DNA from: Synechococcus sp. PCC 7335
GTDB taxonomy: Bacteria; Cyanobacteriota; Cyanobacteriia; Phormidesmidales; Phormidesmidaceae
Direction: 5' to 3'
Assembly (NCBI RefSeq): GCF_000155595.1
Contig: NZ_DS989904.1
Coordinates: 4,271,987-4,335,986, forward strand
DNA length: 64,000 nt
The notes below the pieces were generated by a model. The model was not told where the DNA came from and did not search any database. It worked only from the letters and a program-made list of their open reading frames with translations. Positions 8,299 to 18,518 of this stretch are shown here, in pieces (the stretch's first letter is position 1; every line of letters starts with the position of its first letter). The position numbers and the translations under genes are program-made.

Positions 8299-10614
8299 AT
8301 GAGCGTAACCTCAACCACCGACTTACCTAAAGACTGTTCATTACCAGCCTGGTTGTCCTCTTGTCTGTTAGAGGACAGTGCTGGCGAAGTAGCTTCGGCT
8401 GAGAGGCAGGCGATCGCACCTGAAAGGGTCTCAGGGCAGCCAGCAGAACTTTCTCCTACACCAGCTAGTGGCAATCGGCTTGTTTGCCAGGCGTTCGAAT
8501 ATGCCTATCAGCTTCACAAAGGGCAGATGCGCGCATCCGGTGAACCATACATTGCTCATCCTGTAGCTGTGGCGGGCTTGCTCCGCAGTTTAGGCGGAGA
8601 TAGCGCCATGATTGCCGCAGGGTTTTTACATGATGTGGTTGAAGATACCGAGGTCACTGCCGACGAGATTGGAGCCATTTTCGGCGCTGAGGTTCGCCAT
8701 TTGGTTGAAGGTGTGACCAAACTCTCCAAATTCGAGTTTGATAGCAAGACCGAGCAGCAGGCCGAAAATTTTCGTCGCATGTTCCTAGCGATGGCCAAAG
8801 ATATCCGCGTCATTGTGGTTAAGCTGGCCGATCGTTTGCATAATATGCGCACGCTTCAACATCTGCGCCCAGACAAACAGGTCAGAATTGCGCGCGAGAC
8901 TCTAGAAATATTTGCCCCGTTAGCCAACCGCTTAGGAATTGGTCGATTCAAATGGGAGCTCGAAGATCTCTGTTTCAAGTACTTAGAGCCTGAGGCTTAC
9001 AAAGAGCTAACTCAGCTAATCGTCGACAAGCGCACTGATAGAGAAGCGCGTTTGCAGCAAGTTAGTCATGTCTTGAAAGAAGGTATCAGCAAGCTTGGAA
9101 TCAAATGCAAAGATGTGAGCAGTCGGCCCAAACATCTCTACAGCATTTACAAAAAAATGCAGCGCCAGCAGAAAGAGTTTCAAGAGATCTACGACATCGC
9201 CGCCATCCGCCTGCTTGTCAACACCAAAGACGAATGCTATCGCGCCTTGGCGGTGGCTCACGATCTCTATCGCCCAATTCCTGGCAGATTCAAAGACTAC
9301 ATTGGCCTGCCCAAGCCGAACCGCTACCAGTCGCTGCACACGGTCGTAATGGGTCCTCACGGTCGCCCGATCGAAGTGCAAATTCGCACCGTGGAGATGC
9401 ATCATATCGCTGAGTACGGCATCGCAGCTCACTGGAAATACAAAGAATCTGGTAACAGCCACACGACTATCACTCAAGACGACGAAAAATTCACTTGGCT
9501 GCGTCAGCTACTCGACTGGCAAAACGAACTCAAAGATGCGCAGGAATATCTTTCAGACGTCAAAAACAATCTGTTTGACGAAGAAGTCTACGCTTTCACG
9601 CCCAATGGTGATGTGGTGCCGCTTAGCCGAGGGGCTACGCCTGTGGATTTTGCCTATCGAATTCATACCGAAGTGGGTAATCACTGTGCAGGGGCTAAGG
9701 TCAGCGGCCGCATCGTGCCTCTCAACACTGAACTGCAAAATGGCGATATTGTCGAAATCATTACGCAGAAGAATAGCCACCCTAGCTTAGACTGGCTGAA
9801 TTTTGTCGTCAGTACGGGGGCAAAGAACCGAATCCGCCAGTGGTACAAGAAATTCCACAAAGATGAGAATCGCGATCGCGGACATGCAATGCTCGAAAAA
9901 GTCATGGGCAAAAGTGGCCTTGACGCCATGCTCAAAACTGAGCCAGCCCGGGCTGTCGCTGAACGCTGCAACTATTCTTCGGTCAATGACTTGCTCGCAG
10001 GTCTAGGCCACGGCGAGATCACTCTCAACGCAGTTGTCAATCGACTTCAAGAAGCCATTAAAGAAGCACAGCCAGCCACAGTCGAAGAGCCTGCTTCTTT
10101 AGAAGACGAAATCCCAGCCGTCAAACCACCTGCCAACCGTCGTACGGCCTTAGATCATGCGCCTATTGCTGGCTTAGAAGGCCTGCTACACTACATTGCA
10201 GGTTGCTGTCATCCAATCCCTGGTGAGTCCATCCTCGGAGTAGTCTCAACCGGCGGTAGAGGCATCGCTGTCCATAGACAAGACTGCCCCAACGTCAAAA
10301 GTATTCCAGGCGAGCGATTGATTCCCTTACGTTGGAACAATGCCGAGAGCACTGCCGGCCAGCCAGACACCTACCCTGTTCAGCTTCGCATCGAAGTCAT
10401 TGACCGGGTTGGCGTTCTCAAAGATATCCTCACCCGCTTGTCCGATCTGAAGATCAATGTCCATAAAGCCGGTGTCAAAACCCATCCTGACCAAATTGCC
10501 GAGATCGATCTGGGTATCGACATTCGCGATCATGCTCACCTCAATCAGACCTTCGCGCACATTCGAAAACTCTCTGATGTGCTAAACCTAAAACGTGTCA
10601 CCGCTGTCGATTGA
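8299..10614 (+). CDS. rel: Bifunctional (p)ppGpp synthetase/hydrolase (Rel/SpoT)
   Basis: This is a 771-residue long RSH protein that makes and degrades the stringent-response alarmone. In order it has a variable N-terminal tail (1-60), an HD hydrolase domain with HDVVEDT at 111-117 and KLADRLHNMRTL near 175, a synthetase domain with GRFKDY, RYQSLHT and IEVQIRT, a TGS domain beginning FTPNGDVVPL, a conserved Cys/His zinc-finger-like stretch (IAGCCHPIPG) and a C-terminal ACT domain. The RFKD motif (RxKD class) and intact HD motif indicate that both activities are retained, as expected for the single cyanobacterial Rel. The ATG at 8299 gives the usual length plus a slightly long N-terminal tail. 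It is separated from selO by 60 bp and may be co-transcribed with it. Confidence 0.97.
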   Translation: MSVTSTTDLPKDCSLPAWLSSCLLEDSAGEVASAERQAIAPERVSGQPAELSPTPASGNRLVCQAFEYAYQLHKGQMRASGEPYIAHPVAVAGLLRSLGGDSAMIAAGFLHDVVEDTEVTADEIGAIFGAEVRHLVEGVTKLSKFEFDSKTEQQAENFRRMFLAMAKDIRVIVVKLADRLHNMRTLQHLRPDKQVRIARETLEIFAPLANRLGIGRFKWELEDLCFKYLEPEAYKELTQLIVDKRTDREARLQQVSHVLKEGISKLGIKCKDVSSRPKHLYSIYKKMQRQQKEFQEIYDIAAIRLLVNTKDECYRALAVAHDLYRPIPGRFKDYIGLPKPNRYQSLHTVVMGPHGRPIEVQIRTVEMHHIAEYGIAAHWKYKESGNSHTTITQDDEKFTWLRQLLDWQNELKDAQEYLSDVKNNLFDEEVYAFTPNGDVVPLSRGATPVDFAYRIHTEVGNHCAGAKVSGRIVPLNTELQNGDIVEIITQKNSHPSLDWLNFVVSTGAKNRIRQWYKKFHKDENRDRGHAMLEKVMGKSGLDAMLKTEPARAVAERCNYSSVNDLLAGLGHGEITLNAVVNRLQEAIKEAQPATVEEPASLEDEIPAVKPPANRRTALDHAPIAGLEGLLHYIAGCCHPIPGESILGVVSTGGRGIAVHRQDCPNVKSIPGERLIPLRWNNAESTAGQPDTYPVQLRIEVIDRVGVLKDILTRLSDLKINVHKAGVKTHPDQIAEIDLGIDIRDHAHLNQTFAHIRKLSDVLNLKRVTAVD

Positions 10615-10674
10615 TTTAATTGCCTATTTAACCCCCTACTGAGCCGCTCTACACTTTAAAACTTCAAGTATCTT

Positions 10675-12147
10675 TTGGATTCCAATCCTTTACTGACTCT
10701 CCCCTACGAGTCCGCCTTTGCTGATCTTGGCGTAGATTACTACGACGAAGTGACGCCTGCGAGCTTTCCCAAACATATTTTGCGCTTCCGTAACGATGCA
10801 CTATTGCCTAAAATAGGCCTTTCTGCTGAAGCGGTGAGCGATCGCAACTTCATCGAAGCATTTGGCCAGTTCCAAAGTAAGCAAGCCGATCACTACAGTC
10901 CCTTTCTAGCGCTTCGCTATCACGGCTACCAGTTCCACAGCTATAATCCTTTCCTAGGTGATGGGCGCGGCTTTCTTCACGGTCAGGTTCGCGGCGACGA
11001 CGGCAAGCTCTATGACTTTGGTACTAAAGGATCTGGCCCTACGCCCTACTCTCGCGGCGGCGATGGCAAACTTACGCTTAAAGGCGGTGTGCGCGAGGTT
11101 CTAGCCTCTGAGGCGCTAAATTCACTAGGCGTTAATACCTCTCGTACCCTCAGCCTGATTGAAACTGGCGAAGCGCTTCACCGGGGCGACGAACCCTCGC
11201 CTACGCGCTCGTCGGTGATGGTGCGCTTTAGCCTCTCGCATATTCGCTTTGGCACCTTCGAGCGATTGCACTACATCAAACGTCCAGATCTAGCCAAAAG
11301 TTTATTAGATCACGTCATCGAAATTTACTATCCCCATCTACTCAGCATCGAAACCGAACAAGAACGCTATGGCCAGTGGTTCATCGAACTATCCAAGCGA
11401 TTGGCCACGCTCGTTGCCCAGTGGATGACGGCTGGGTTCTGCCATGCCGTTCTCAATACAGATAATATGTCAATTACGGGTGAAAGCTTCGACTACGGAC
11501 CTTTCGCCTTTATAGAAGAATACGATCCTAGGTTTACCGCTGCTTACTTCGACTATTCGGGCCTCTACTGCTATGGTAATCAGCCCAGCGCCTGCTATTG
11601 GAATCTAGAAAAGCTGGCGGTCGCTTTAGACGGTGTCGTCGAGGCAGCTGTTCTAGAACCCGGGCTAGCACAGTATCAACCCAAATATGCCGAAGTTTAT
11701 TGCGATCGCTTCCTCAAACAGCTAGGTTTTACCACCGACGCTGCTCGTCAGCTCGGCTCAGGCGAAGTCCGCGAGCTAATCAGTCAAACGCTTACACTCC
11801 TTGAAAGAACTCACGTCGGCTACCACGACTTCTTTTCTACCTTGACCCAACAATTCACCTTTGATTGGCAAACCGACTCGACTCATATCCTACAAACTAC
11901 CCTAGAGCGATCCGACCCCCAAGCCGCCGAACAGCTTAGTCAGTGGCGAAGTCTCTATCAGCACGCCCTGATCAGGCTACCTAAAGACACAATGACTAGC
12001 GTGCAACAATGCCTAAAAGCAGCAAATCCTGAGATAGTTTTACATCGCCCAAAGATAGAAGCTGTGTGGGAACTTATCACTGAAGAAGATAACTGGCAGC
12101 CTTTCTACACTCTACTCGAAGCCATCCGAAATCCAATGACAGCGTGA
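10675..12147 (+). CDS. selO: SelO/YdiU protein adenylyltransferase (AMPylator)
   Basis: This 490-residue pseudokinase-fold enzyme transfers AMP from ATP to protein Ser, Thr or Tyr residues and is linked to redox homeostasis. The family core is intact: FLGDGRGFLHGQVR, the nucleotide-site Lys in FGTKGSGPTP, RGGDGKLTLKGGVRE, and the metal/catalytic region NTDNMSITG with DYGPFAF. The reading frame opens only after a TAA at 10657-10659, so the start must be the TTG at 10675; the protein then begins DSNPLLTLPYE, exactly where the family begins. The protein ends about where many bacterial members end and has no Cys/Sec motif at its C-terminus, so the Sec-dependent form is not present. rel lies 60 bp upstream on the same strand. 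Confidence 0.95.
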   Translation: MDSNPLLTLPYESAFADLGVDYYDEVTPASFPKHILRFRNDALLPKIGLSAEAVSDRNFIEAFGQFQSKQADHYSPFLALRYHGYQFHSYNPFLGDGRGFLHGQVRGDDGKLYDFGTKGSGPTPYSRGGDGKLTLKGGVREVLASEALNSLGVNTSRTLSLIETGEALHRGDEPSPTRSSVMVRFSLSHIRFGTFERLHYIKRPDLAKSLLDHVIEIYYPHLLSIETEQERYGQWFIELSKRLATLVAQWMTAGFCHAVLNTDNMSITGESFDYGPFAFIEEYDPRFTAAYFDYSGLYCYGNQPSACYWNLEKLAVALDGVVEAAVLEPGLAQYQPKYAEVYCDRFLKQLGFTTDAARQLGSGEVRELISQTLTLLERTHVGYHDFFSTLTQQFTFDWQTDSTHILQTTLERSDPQAAEQLSQWRSLYQHALIRLPKDTMTSVQQCLKAANPEIVLHRPKIEAVWELITEEDNWQPFYTLLEAIRNPMTA

Positions 12148-12168
12148 TCTACAGCAATTTGCGCTTAC

Positions 12169-12191
12169 CAAAATCTCTATCAAAATCTCTA
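12169..12191. repeat. Two-copy tandem duplication at the end of selO
   Basis: CAAAATCTCTA occurs at 12169-12179 and 12181-12191 (identical, period 12). It spans the short convergent spacer and the last codons of the neighbouring ABC ATPase gene. Confidence 0.9.
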
Positions 12192-13259
12192 CTGTGCGAT
12201 TGCCTTTCCTCTTCCTGGCTGCTTTTTCGCTTTGCTTCTGGCGAGTCTTTCTTGTTCAATGGCTGTAATCGTGCGGCTTTGCTGAATCTGTTCTATAAAG
12301 AACTCTTCTAATGTGGGTTTGGCGACTGCTAACTGAGTAATCTGAGCATTCATCTGCCGCGCTGTAGACATAAACTCAAACGGATCACCGTGCATCGTGC
12401 CATACCAACAGCCATTTTGAAAAGAGATATTCTTTAGCCAGCGCCTAAGGACATCCAAGCTACCGCCACGGCCTTGAACTTTGTAATAGTCTGGGTTGCC
12501 CAGTAGCTCTTTAATGGCCCCAATACAAACAATTTCTCCTTGATCGAGAATGGCGATGCGATCGCAAATCCTCTCCACATCCGACAGCACATGAGAATTA
12601 AAGAACAGCGTTTTTCCTTGCTGTTTTAACGAGAGAATAATCTCCCGCACCTGATAGCGTCCAGTCGGGTCTAGTCCTGACATGGGCTCATCCAAAAAGA
12701 TAATCTCAGGGTCATTCATTAGCGCTTGAGCCATACCCACTCGCTGCAACATCCCTTTGGAATAGCGCCGCATTTGTTTCTTTTTGGCTGAGTGGATATC
12801 TAGCTGTACCAAGTCCAATAGCTGTACAATCCGTCGCTTTTGAACGTTGCCCTTGATGCCAAACAGGCCTGCTGTATAGCTCAAGAACTCCCAGCCGGTT
12901 AGATAGTCATAAAAATACGGATTTTCTGGGAGGTAGCCAATTTTGGCCTTGGTCTGACGATGGCCAGCAGGCTGTCCCATTAAAGTCGCCCCCCCGGCGC
13001 TCGGTCTGATAATGCCCAACAACAGTTTCAGCAGCGTGGTCTTACCCGCACCGTTAGGACCAAGCAGGCCAAACGTTTCGCCCCTGTATATATCTAATGA
13101 GCAGTGCTTCAAAGAAGGCGGTGCTGCCTTCAACCAAAAGCCCGTTCGGTAGACTTTTCTTAGCAGCTCGGTCTGAATGATAATTGGCGGGTGGGCCGGC
13201 TCAAAAGCGCCTCTAGTAGCAGGTAAAATCGAAGATGGGGGAATAGAGGTCACGCTCAT
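12189..13259 (-). CDS. ABC transporter ATP-binding protein (CcmA/NatA type)
   Basis: This 356-residue ATPase of the drug/Na+/lipid exporter type drives an unknown membrane partner. It has Walker A GPNGAGKTT, the Q-loop region GYLPENPYFYDYL, signature YSKGMLQR, Walker B IIFLDEPMSGLD and the H-loop NSHVLSD. After the ATPase core there is a C-terminal extension of about 100 residues ending in a basic Lys/Arg tail. I chose the ATG at 13259 because AGGA lies 9 bases before it; the alternative ATG at 13268 directly abuts the AGGA and adds only three residues. No permease gene is adjacent, so the substrate cannot be inferred. The small membrane-peptide gene starts divergently about 90 bp away. Confidence 0.92.
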   Translation of the reverse strand: MSVTSIPPSSILPATRGAFEPAHPPIIIQTELLRKVYRTGFWLKAAPPSLKHCSLDIYRGETFGLLGPNGAGKTTLLKLLLGIIRPSAGGATLMGQPAGHRQTKAKIGYLPENPYFYDYLTGWEFLSYTAGLFGIKGNVQKRRIVQLLDLVQLDIHSAKKKQMRRYSKGMLQRVGMAQALMNDPEIIFLDEPMSGLDPTGRYQVREIILSLKQQGKTLFFNSHVLSDVERICDRIAILDQGEIVCIGAIKELLGNPDYYKVQGRGGSLDVLRRWLKNISFQNGCWYGTMHGDPFEFMSTARQMNAQITQLAVAKPTLEEFFIEQIQQSRTITAIEQERLARSKAKKQPGRGKAIAQ

Positions 13260-13349
13260 AATAGACATTCCTACAATAAAGGCTCTATCAAAAGAACCTC
13301 TAGTAAACTAAACGCTAGAACACACACTAATCCAAGCTGAGAGAAACAT

Positions 13350-13496
13350 ATGGACCGCTCAAAGACTGTTGCTATCGTCACTGGCGTTGTGTCCATTTTG
13401 TTGGCGATCGCCTATCTAGTGCTTGTACAGATGCTCGATTTTCGCGGTGAAATGCTTCCAGCGCCAGTGAGTTTTCTAGGATTTTGGCTGTCTTAA
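13350..13496 (+). CDS. 48-residue single-span membrane protein
   Basis: This short gene is ATG at 13350 to TAA at 13494-13496, preceded by GAGAGA at a suitable distance. The peptide starts MDRSKTVAIV, has one strong transmembrane helix (about residues 7-28, VAIVTGVVSILLAIAYLVLV), then a short loop FRGEMLPAP and an aromatic end GFWLS. The charged start followed by a single helix suits a small thylakoid or plasma-membrane subunit. I do not recognise the family. The good ribosome-binding site, well-formed helix and position between two divergent or convergent genes argue that it is real. It could be a small accessory subunit of a larger complex. Confidence 0.65.
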   Translation: MDRSKTVAIVTGVVSILLAIAYLVLVQMLDFRGEMLPAPVSFLGFWLS

Positions 13497-13550
13497 ATTG
13501 TTAATCCCTTCTCCGAATTTTCCGATGGGTCAGCTCAACCAGGCGCGAGT

Positions 13551-13570
13551 GCGAATGCCTGCGAATGCCT
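13551..13570. repeat. Perfect 10-bp tandem duplication
   Basis: GCGAATGCCT occurs twice head-to-tail at 13551-13560 and 13561-13570, between the 48-residue gene and the convergent rhomboid gene, just outside the rhomboid stop codon. Confidence 0.9.
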
Positions 13571-14317
13571 CTAGCGGTCATCGCCGGAGATAACCTCGGC
13601 GATCTCTTCTGCCGAATCAGCCGCGTCCTTATCAGTATTGTTGAATAGTCCTAGCCAATAGCCCAACAAAGCTCCGAAGACAAATCCCCCTGCATGTGCC
13701 CAGTACGCTACGCCACCGCCCATCCCAACATCCGCTGACGCACCTAAGCTAGCAAAGCCATAGAGCGCCTGCTCGACAAACCAAAAACCGAGGAAAAGTA
13801 AGGCGGGTACCCGAAAAGCAGTAAAGAAAATAGGAACAAATGTCAGGACTCGAACCTCTGGAAAGCGAAAGATATAGGCGCCCATCACGCCTGCGATCGC
13901 GCCGCTTGCCCCCAACGAAGGCACCGTCGATTCAGGCGCAACATACCACTGACACAAAGACGCCAGTACGCCACACACCAGGTAGAAGCACAGAAACTTT
14001 AGATGGCCTAGCTGATCTTCAACGTTATTCCCAAAGATCCATAGGTAGAGCATATTGCCTCCTACGTGGAAAAACCCAGCATGCAAGAACTCCGCGCTTA
14101 GTAGCGTTCCCCACTCGCTCACATGGGGATAGCCAAGTCCCGTGTTAAAACTTGTGCTCAAATCTCGCGGCACCACCGCAAATGTATTGAACAAAGCCTC
14201 TAGATTAGGTCCGCTGAGCGAGGCTTCGTATAAAAACACCAGCAGGTTGAGGGCAATCAGTCCGTACGTAACGTAGGGCGTCGTGGTGATTGGATTATCG
14301 TCACGGATAGGAACCAC
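13571..14317 (-). CDS. Rhomboid-family intramembrane serine protease
   Basis: This 248-residue polytopic membrane protein cleaves substrates within the membrane. It has the family features: an L1-loop motif HVGGNMLYLWIFGNNVED (residues 84-101), the catalytic Ser in GASG (Ser138) and the catalytic His in YWAHAGG (His208), with six or seven hydrophobic helices. The start is a GTG at 14317, supported by GGAGA about 8 bases upstream and by the typical beginning VPIRDDNP. The C-terminal 20 residues are acidic and cytosolic. It is a single gene, and its substrate is unknown. Confidence 0.94.
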   Translation of the reverse strand: MVPIRDDNPITTTPYVTYGLIALNLLVFLYEASLSGPNLEALFNTFAVVPRDLSTSFNTGLGYPHVSEWGTLLSAEFLHAGFFHVGGNMLYLWIFGNNVEDQLGHLKFLCFYLVCGVLASLCQWYVAPESTVPSLGASGAIAGVMGAYIFRFPEVRVLTFVPIFFTAFRVPALLFLGFWFVEQALYGFASLGASADVGMGGGVAYWAHAGGFVFGALLGYWLGLFNNTDKDAADSAEEIAEVISGDDR

Positions 14318-14507
14318 AATAAATATCTCCAGCGAATGGGCGGCTAATATATGGACGGCCTTGCAGACAGCCTAACGGAACCAAGGATAGACCAGTGAGC
14401 AAGTCCGCAAAGGAGGGCTCTTTTCATGTAAATTTACTAGATTCCATTCCATTGACTCTCTCTCTTTTGAGAGGCAGACCAACTACGCTCACTTCATAGC
14501 AACCCGG

Positions 14508-14858
14508 ATGGCAAACCGAAAAGGCAATCAAAACAAAGCGACCGATCGAAAAGTTTATTCAGAGTTTGGTGCACCCGAAGCCATCGCTCGCCCTGAACTA
14601 GATCTACCGCCCGATCAGCAGAACATTCGTGTCCAGGTCTCTCGTAAAGGCCGTAAAGGTAAAAGTGTCACTATTGCCAGCGGCTTTGTTCACGATGCTA
14701 AGACACTTGGCACTCTGGCCAAAAGCCTAAAGGCTAGCTGTGGCTCAGGCGGTACAGTCAAAGCAGACACGATCGAAATTCAAGGAGAACATGCACCCAA
14801 ACTACTCTCCTTACTAACAGAAAAAGGCTATAAAGCCAAGATTAGCGGAGGTAGCTAG
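14508..14858 (+). CDS. SUI1/eIF1-like translation initiation factor (YciH family)
   Basis: This 116-residue cytosolic protein has an N-terminal disordered basic part (MANRKGNQNK) and a SUI1 fold from about residue 40. It contains VQVSRKGRKGKSVTIASG and the core KSLKASCGSGGTVK, the usual RNA-binding and ribosome-contact region. Bacterial SUI1 proteins may affect start-codon fidelity but are not essential factors. The next gene starts only 3 nt after the stop and in the same frame, so the two are almost certainly co-transcribed. Confidence 0.93.
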   Translation: MANRKGNQNKATDRKVYSEFGAPEAIARPELDLPPDQQNIRVQVSRKGRKGKSVTIASGFVHDAKTLGTLAKSLKASCGSGGTVKADTIEIQGEHAPKLLSLLTEKGYKAKISGGS

Positions 14859-14861
14859 AAC

Positions 14862-16769
14862 ATGAGCCGCGATAGGGATTACAGAACGCGATCGCATGAT
14901 AGACCCAAGCAACTTTCCCGGTTTAGACAGCTCAGCTTGGCTTTCATTATCAGCCTTTTGTGCTCGGCGCTGCTAGGTATCACCGGGCAAGCTAGACTCA
15001 ACCAGGCGTACGCTTCTGCTCCGATTAACGTGGCTGATTATTGGTCAGGCCACTGGGCCGTGCCCTGTATGACTTCGCTGACACTTCAAGGTATCTTTGA
15101 GCCCAGTGTGCTAGAAAATCGCTATCCTCTCGATGCGATTACCCAAATAGAATTTGCCACCGCGGTTCTGAAGGCGTTTCCCGGTGTCTTCGCAGCTAAT
15201 AACGAGTATTTAGGACTTACCTTTGAAGCGGATTCCGAAGCGGAAGCCTTACTGATCTCAGCCCTGGGCGCAGACGCTCGTTCGCAACGGTTTGTCGCCC
15301 GTGACGAAGCATTAGCCATTTTGACCTCAGGCTCGGCAACGCCCCATCAATCTAGAGCGAACCAGCTTCTAGCAGCAACGTTTCTAGATGCTAAATCGAT
15401 TCAAGGGAGTGCTAGAGAAGGTACGGCTGCTGCGTTAGCTGCTGGCTATCTCGTCAAAAAGGAACTATCAGGCTTTCAGAGTAGAGGGGACGCTAACAAT
15501 GATCGAACGCTACTGTTTCCCCGCCTTCGCACAACCGTTGCTGACAGTGCAGCAATCATCTGTAGAGCCAGTCTAAGCCCTAATACCGTGGCGACAGTCC
15601 CCAGCGATCGCATTGTTTTCCCACCTAGTCTGCCAACTGTCGCCACGCCCACGACGGAGCTACGGGGTGTCTGGATGACCAATATTGACAGCGACGTTTT
15701 ATTCTCTCGATCGGCTCTCGAACAGGCACTAGAGACATTGTCGAAGCTTAATTTCAACGTTGTCTATCCCACTGTCTGGAATTGGGGAACGACGCTCTAT
15801 CCTAGCGCTGTGGCAGAAAGGACAATTGGCTACAAGCAAGGGCTGTACCCCGATCTAGATAGAACTGGACGGAAAGTCGAACTAGAAGCAGCTCAGGGCG
15901 ATCGCGACATGCTTCAAGAAATCATTGAACTTGCTCACAGCCGCAATCTCAAAGTAATGCCGTGGTTTGAGTTCGGCTTCATGGCCCCGGCTGACTCTGA
16001 GCTAGCCCGCCGCCATCCTGACTGGCTCACTCAAAAAGCAGACGGTACGCTCACTACGCTTGAAGGAGAGCACGAGCGCGTTTGGCTCAATCCATTCCAC
16101 CTAGAAGTTCAGACCTTTTTATTGCAGCTAATCTCCGAACTGTCAGCAAATTACGACATCGACGGCTTTCAGGTGGACGACCATATGGGCTTGCCCTTCG
16201 CCTACGGCTACGATCCCTACACGATTAACCTCTACCAGCAAGAACACGATGGCAAAAGTCCGCCTGCTGATCCCAAAGATCCCGAATGGACTCGCTGGCG
16301 AGCTGATAAGATCACTGACTTTATGGATCAAGTCTTCACCACTGTTAAAGCGCAGCGCCCGCAAGCGATAATGTCCGTATCGCCAAACCCGCATATCTTT
16401 GCCTACGAATACTACCTGCAAGACTGGGATACGTGGGTAAAGCGAGGGTACGTTGAAGAGCTAATTATTCAGCTTTATCGAACGGATCTCGGACGGTTTG
16501 TTTGGGAGATGGGACAGGAGGCGGCTGAGTATGCTCGAGAGCATATTCCGACAGCCGTGGGGGTGCTGAGCGGGCTCAAGGGGCGTTCGGTGCCGATGCC
16601 TTTGATCGAGGAACAGGTGGAAGCAGTGCGCGATCGCGGTTTTGCAGGTGTCTCCTTCTTTTTCTATGAAACACTGTGGAACCTCAGCAACGAAGGCACG
16701 CCCTCACAGCGTCAGCAAGCCCTGACAGAACTCTTTCCAAATCAGGCCATCCATCCGGTTGCTAGGTAG
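14862..16769 (+). CDS. Exported glycosylhydrolase-like protein (GHL10/DUF187) with SLH-like N-domain
   Basis: This 635-residue protein has an N-terminal signal or anchor helix (LAFIISLLCSALLGITG) followed by an SLH-like region (residues 50-110, VADYWSGHWAVPCM and YPLDAITQIEFATAVLKAF) that could bind the cell wall. From about residue 265 it has the GHL10 domain: TELRGVWMTNIDSDVLF, NVVYPTVWNWG, KVMPWFEFGFM, the DGFQVDDHMG region with acidic residues, and a barrel end with GVSFFFYETLW. Members probably cleave or bind glycosidic bonds in cell-wall or extracellular polysaccharide; the activity is not proven. It is the second gene of a two-gene unit after SUI1. Confidence 0.92.
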   Translation: MSRDRDYRTRSHDRPKQLSRFRQLSLAFIISLLCSALLGITGQARLNQAYASAPINVADYWSGHWAVPCMTSLTLQGIFEPSVLENRYPLDAITQIEFATAVLKAFPGVFAANNEYLGLTFEADSEAEALLISALGADARSQRFVARDEALAILTSGSATPHQSRANQLLAATFLDAKSIQGSAREGTAAALAAGYLVKKELSGFQSRGDANNDRTLLFPRLRTTVADSAAIICRASLSPNTVATVPSDRIVFPPSLPTVATPTTELRGVWMTNIDSDVLFSRSALEQALETLSKLNFNVVYPTVWNWGTTLYPSAVAERTIGYKQGLYPDLDRTGRKVELEAAQGDRDMLQEIIELAHSRNLKVMPWFEFGFMAPADSELARRHPDWLTQKADGTLTTLEGEHERVWLNPFHLEVQTFLLQLISELSANYDIDGFQVDDHMGLPFAYGYDPYTINLYQQEHDGKSPPADPKDPEWTRWRADKITDFMDQVFTTVKAQRPQAIMSVSPNPHIFAYEYYLQDWDTWVKRGYVEELIIQLYRTDLGRFVWEMGQEAAEYAREHIPTAVGVLSGLKGRSVPMPLIEEQVEAVRDRGFAGVSFFFYETLWNLSNEGTPSQRQQALTELFPNQAIHPVAR

Positions 16770-16912
16770 AAATACTCATCTAAAATCAATCAAAGGAGAG
16801 AAGATCCCGTGTTCTCACGAAAATTTCCCCTCTCCTTAATGGAAAAAGTCAACAGCGTTGTTTAAAGTCTTATAGCTGTACGCTGCAACAAGGGATAACC
16901 AAGGAAAATTTT

Positions 16913-18331
<1,419 letters not shown>

Positions 18332-18362
18332 GGCTAAAGCTCTCTTTCCTGACTGCTCCGTA

Positions 18363-18384
18363 GCGGTAGAGATGGCGGTAGAGA
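18363..18384. repeat. Two-copy duplication after gnd
   Basis: GCGGTAGAGA occurs at 18363-18372 and 18375-18384 (identical, period 12), just in front of the hairpin at 18382. Confidence 0.85.
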
Positions 18385-18425
18385 CATAGCAAGCGACCTG
18401 ATGCATTAGGTTACTTGCTATGTCT
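18382..18425. terminator. Long hairpin between convergent gnd and HEAT-repeat gene
   Basis: AGACATAGCAAG (18382-18393) pairs perfectly with CTTGCTATGTCT (18414-18425). An inner ACCT/AGGT stem (18396-18399 with 18408-18411) is separated by a 2x2 internal loop. It sits between convergent genes, so it may stop or stabilise both transcripts. There is no U tract on either side, so intrinsic termination is an inference. Confidence 0.6.
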
Positions 18426-18518
18426 TGCTACATATAGATTGACAGCTTCTATACAACGATAGTGACTAGTTCTATGAGATCTTTTGGGCTTGAGAAGGAT
18501 AAATCAATTAGCTCATCA

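Noticed and set aside
10675-12147. SelO as evidence of a selenoprotein
   Set aside because: Its name comes from Sec-containing members; this copy has no TGA in frame and no Cys/Sec motif at its end, so it does not support a Sec machinery.
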